The position numbers were made by a program, and so were the translations under genes. A model generated the notes under the pieces. It was not told the DNA's origin. It searched no databases and worked only from the letters and a program-made list of their open reading frames with translations. From the NCBI GenBank assembly GCA_007134625.1, contig SLKL01000282.1, forward strand, positions 1-7,524: a stretch of DNA of 7,524 nt, written 5' to 3'. Every line of letters begins with the position of its first letter. The stretch's first letter is position 1. This document shows positions 6,852 through 7,524 of the stretch, one piece after another. The DNA is from Saprospiraceae bacterium. Its GTDB lineage: Bacteria > Bacteroidota > Bacteroidia > Chitinophagales > Saprospiraceae.

Positions 6852-6859
6852 CAAAAGTA
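6852..6859 (-). promoter_or_regulatory. Candidate -7 element for the two-PLP-enzyme operon
   Basis: On the - strand this reads TACTTTTG, an exact TAnnTTTG match, 91 bases upstream of the first start codon. The nearest upstream TTG lies about 26 bases away, longer than usual. The box is one arm of the inverted repeat at 6852-6872. Confidence 0.35.
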
Positions 6860-6872
6860 AAAAATACTTTTG
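6852..6872. repeat. Inverted repeat CAAAAGTA-N5-TACTTTTG, possible operator
   Basis: Two perfect 8-base arms (6852-6859 and 6865-6872) flank an A5 spacer. A second pair of arms, ATATCAAA (6837-6844) and TTTGATAT (6869-6876), overlaps it. One arm coincides with the candidate -7 box, so a bound protein would interfere with initiation. The sequence is very AT-rich, so the binding role is tentative. Confidence 0.4.
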
Positions 6873-6912
6873 ATATGGGCTGAGGCAAGTAACTATTTAG
6901 TGAAGATATAAA

Positions 6913-6951
6913 TAAAATAAGGGGATAATCAAAGATCATCCCCTTATTTTA
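6913..6951 (-). terminator. Strong hairpin terminator after the Cys-rich secreted protein gene
   Basis: Outer arms 6913-6926 and 6938-6951 pair perfectly over 14 bases, including a GGGG/CCCC block. On the - strand the stem continues four pairs with one G-U wobble, to a 3-base loop; on the + strand that pair would be an A-C mismatch. T-rich sequence follows on both sides. It lies about 40 bases after the stop codon of the gene at 6992-7498 and separates it from the operon downstream. Confidence 0.85.
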
Positions 6952-6991
6952 ATTTATTTATTTTAGAGGTAGAAAGCTCTAAAACGTATTT

Positions 6992-7498
6992 TTATTGATT
7001 TGAAGCCTTTCTGGCACTTGCACAGCATGCTTTTCCGGCGCTTGCACTTCTATTACATCTCTTAGCTGCTTCACCACTTCTGTTGCAACTTCTGATTGCC
7101 TCAGAAGATTGAGCCTCAGTACTTGTCTGAATTGTTTGAGCTGCTTCAGATGGAGAAACGTTAATGAACTTTTTGGTTTCCGGATCGAAATTAACTGTTT
7201 CAACCTTTTCATTACCAGATGTACAGCACTTAGATGTTTTTGTAAAAGAAACATTTCCGCTTCTTTCGCAAACATTGGCAGAGATATCATCCATCGTTGA
7301 AGCTACTTGAATAGCCATTGCACGTTGCTCCTCGTTAAGAGCCTGAGATGTACAAGCTGACTTTTCTGCAGAAGCTTTTGCTGATGCACATTGTTGCTTG
7401 GTGTTAGAAGTTGCAGCAGCGGCAGCGCCACATTGAGCGAAGCTTTGAGTTACACCGTATCCGGCAAACATAATAGCAATAAGGAGTAATTTTTTCAT
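6992..7498 (-). CDS. Secreted Cys/Ala/Ser-rich protein of unknown function
   Basis: I do not recognise this 168-residue protein as a named family. It has a clear Sec signal peptide (MKKLLLIAIMFAGYG...), with likely cleavage after A21 in QSFA-QCG. The residue before C23 is Gln, so it is not a lipoprotein lipobox. The mature part has ten cysteines (23, 37, 49, 77, 91, 92, 138, 148, 158, 159). Three regions are visible: an Ala/Ser/Lys-rich stretch with C23, C37 and C49; a more ordered middle (about 57-116) with VCERSGNVSF, a CC pair and VNFDPETKKFINVSP; and a basic, Cys-rich tail with a 10-residue period. It should act in the periplasm or outside the cell, with metal binding or disulfide cross-linking as possible roles. 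It ends at a strong terminator, so it is a separate unit; its promoter is mostly beyond the window edge. Confidence 0.8.
   Translation of the reverse strand: MKKLLLIAIMFAGYGVTQSFAQCGAAAAATSNTKQQCASAKASAEKSACTSQALNEEQRAMAIQVASTMDDISANVCERSGNVSFTKTSKCCTSGNEKVETVNFDPETKKFINVSPSEAAQTIQTSTEAQSSEAIRSCNRSGEAAKRCNRSASAGKACCASARKASNQ
7001..7090 (-). repeat. Tandem 10-residue (30-base) repeat in the tail of the Cys-rich protein
   Basis: Residues 137-146, 147-156 and 157-166 align as SCNRSGEAAK, RCNRSASAGK and the weaker ACCASARKAS, with C138, C148 and C158 exactly ten apart. The first two units are also similar in DNA (CACTTCTGTTGCAACT versus CACTTCTATTACATCT on the + strand), suggesting a past short duplication. 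Confidence 0.6.
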
Positions 7499-7524
7499 TT
7501 GTTTAATTTTTTTAATGATTTTAA

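Noticed and set aside
6979..7290. - strand ORF of 103 codons overlapping the Cys-rich gene in another frame
   Set aside because: It lacks a signal peptide or recognisable domain, while the frame at 6992-7498 has a proper secretion signal and a patterned cysteine arrangement.

Overview
The window looks like a low-GC Bacteroidota chromosome, plausibly a Cytophagales-type or other gliding or marine lineage (phylum fairly sure, order a guess). Signs of this are A/T-rich leaders without Shine-Dalgarno sequences, 8-mers matching the Bacteroidota -7 element TAnnTTTG ahead of several genes, Bacteroidota-style signal peptides, a 67K-type SppA and a MarR-YceI gene pair. I saw no rRNA, tRNA, CRISPR array, insertion sequence or phage gene.

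Layout from left to right. Positions 1-484 hold the 3' part of an RDD-family membrane protein gene on the + strand. Everything else is on the - strand and converges on it. In transcription order (right to left) the - strand carries: a secreted Cys/Ala/Ser-rich protein (7498-6992) closed by a strong hairpin terminator; a structured leader (about 6876-6761); a cystathionine beta-synthase/cysteine synthase-like PLP enzyme (6760-5732); 15 bases later an alpha-oxoamine synthase of the serine palmitoyltransferase type (5716-4475); 13 bases later a deoxynucleoside kinase with a TTG start (4461-3787); 94 bases later the membrane protease SppA (3692-1920); then a MarR regulator (1796-1326) and a YceI-family secreted protein (1236-637), closed by a second hairpin terminator at 556-587.

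The most interesting reading is that the two adjacent PLP enzymes form the first two steps of sulfonolipid (capnine) synthesis. The cysteine-synthase-like enzyme would make L-cysteate by beta-replacement with sulfite. The oxoamine synthase would then condense cysteate with a fatty acyl thioester, in the way serine palmitoyltransferase uses serine. Cysteate fatty acyltransferases of this enzyme family are known from Flavobacterium johnsoniae (Fjoh_2419) and Alistipes finegoldii (SulA). The assignment here rests on family membership and gene order, not on a sequence search. The leader of this operon contains nested inverted repeats and a stem-loop followed by eight U residues just before the start codon, so attenuation or other leader control is possible.

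A second small regulatory unit is marR-yceI. A perfect 14-base palindrome lies between the two genes and overlaps the best -7 box of yceI, as expected if the MarR protein represses yceI.
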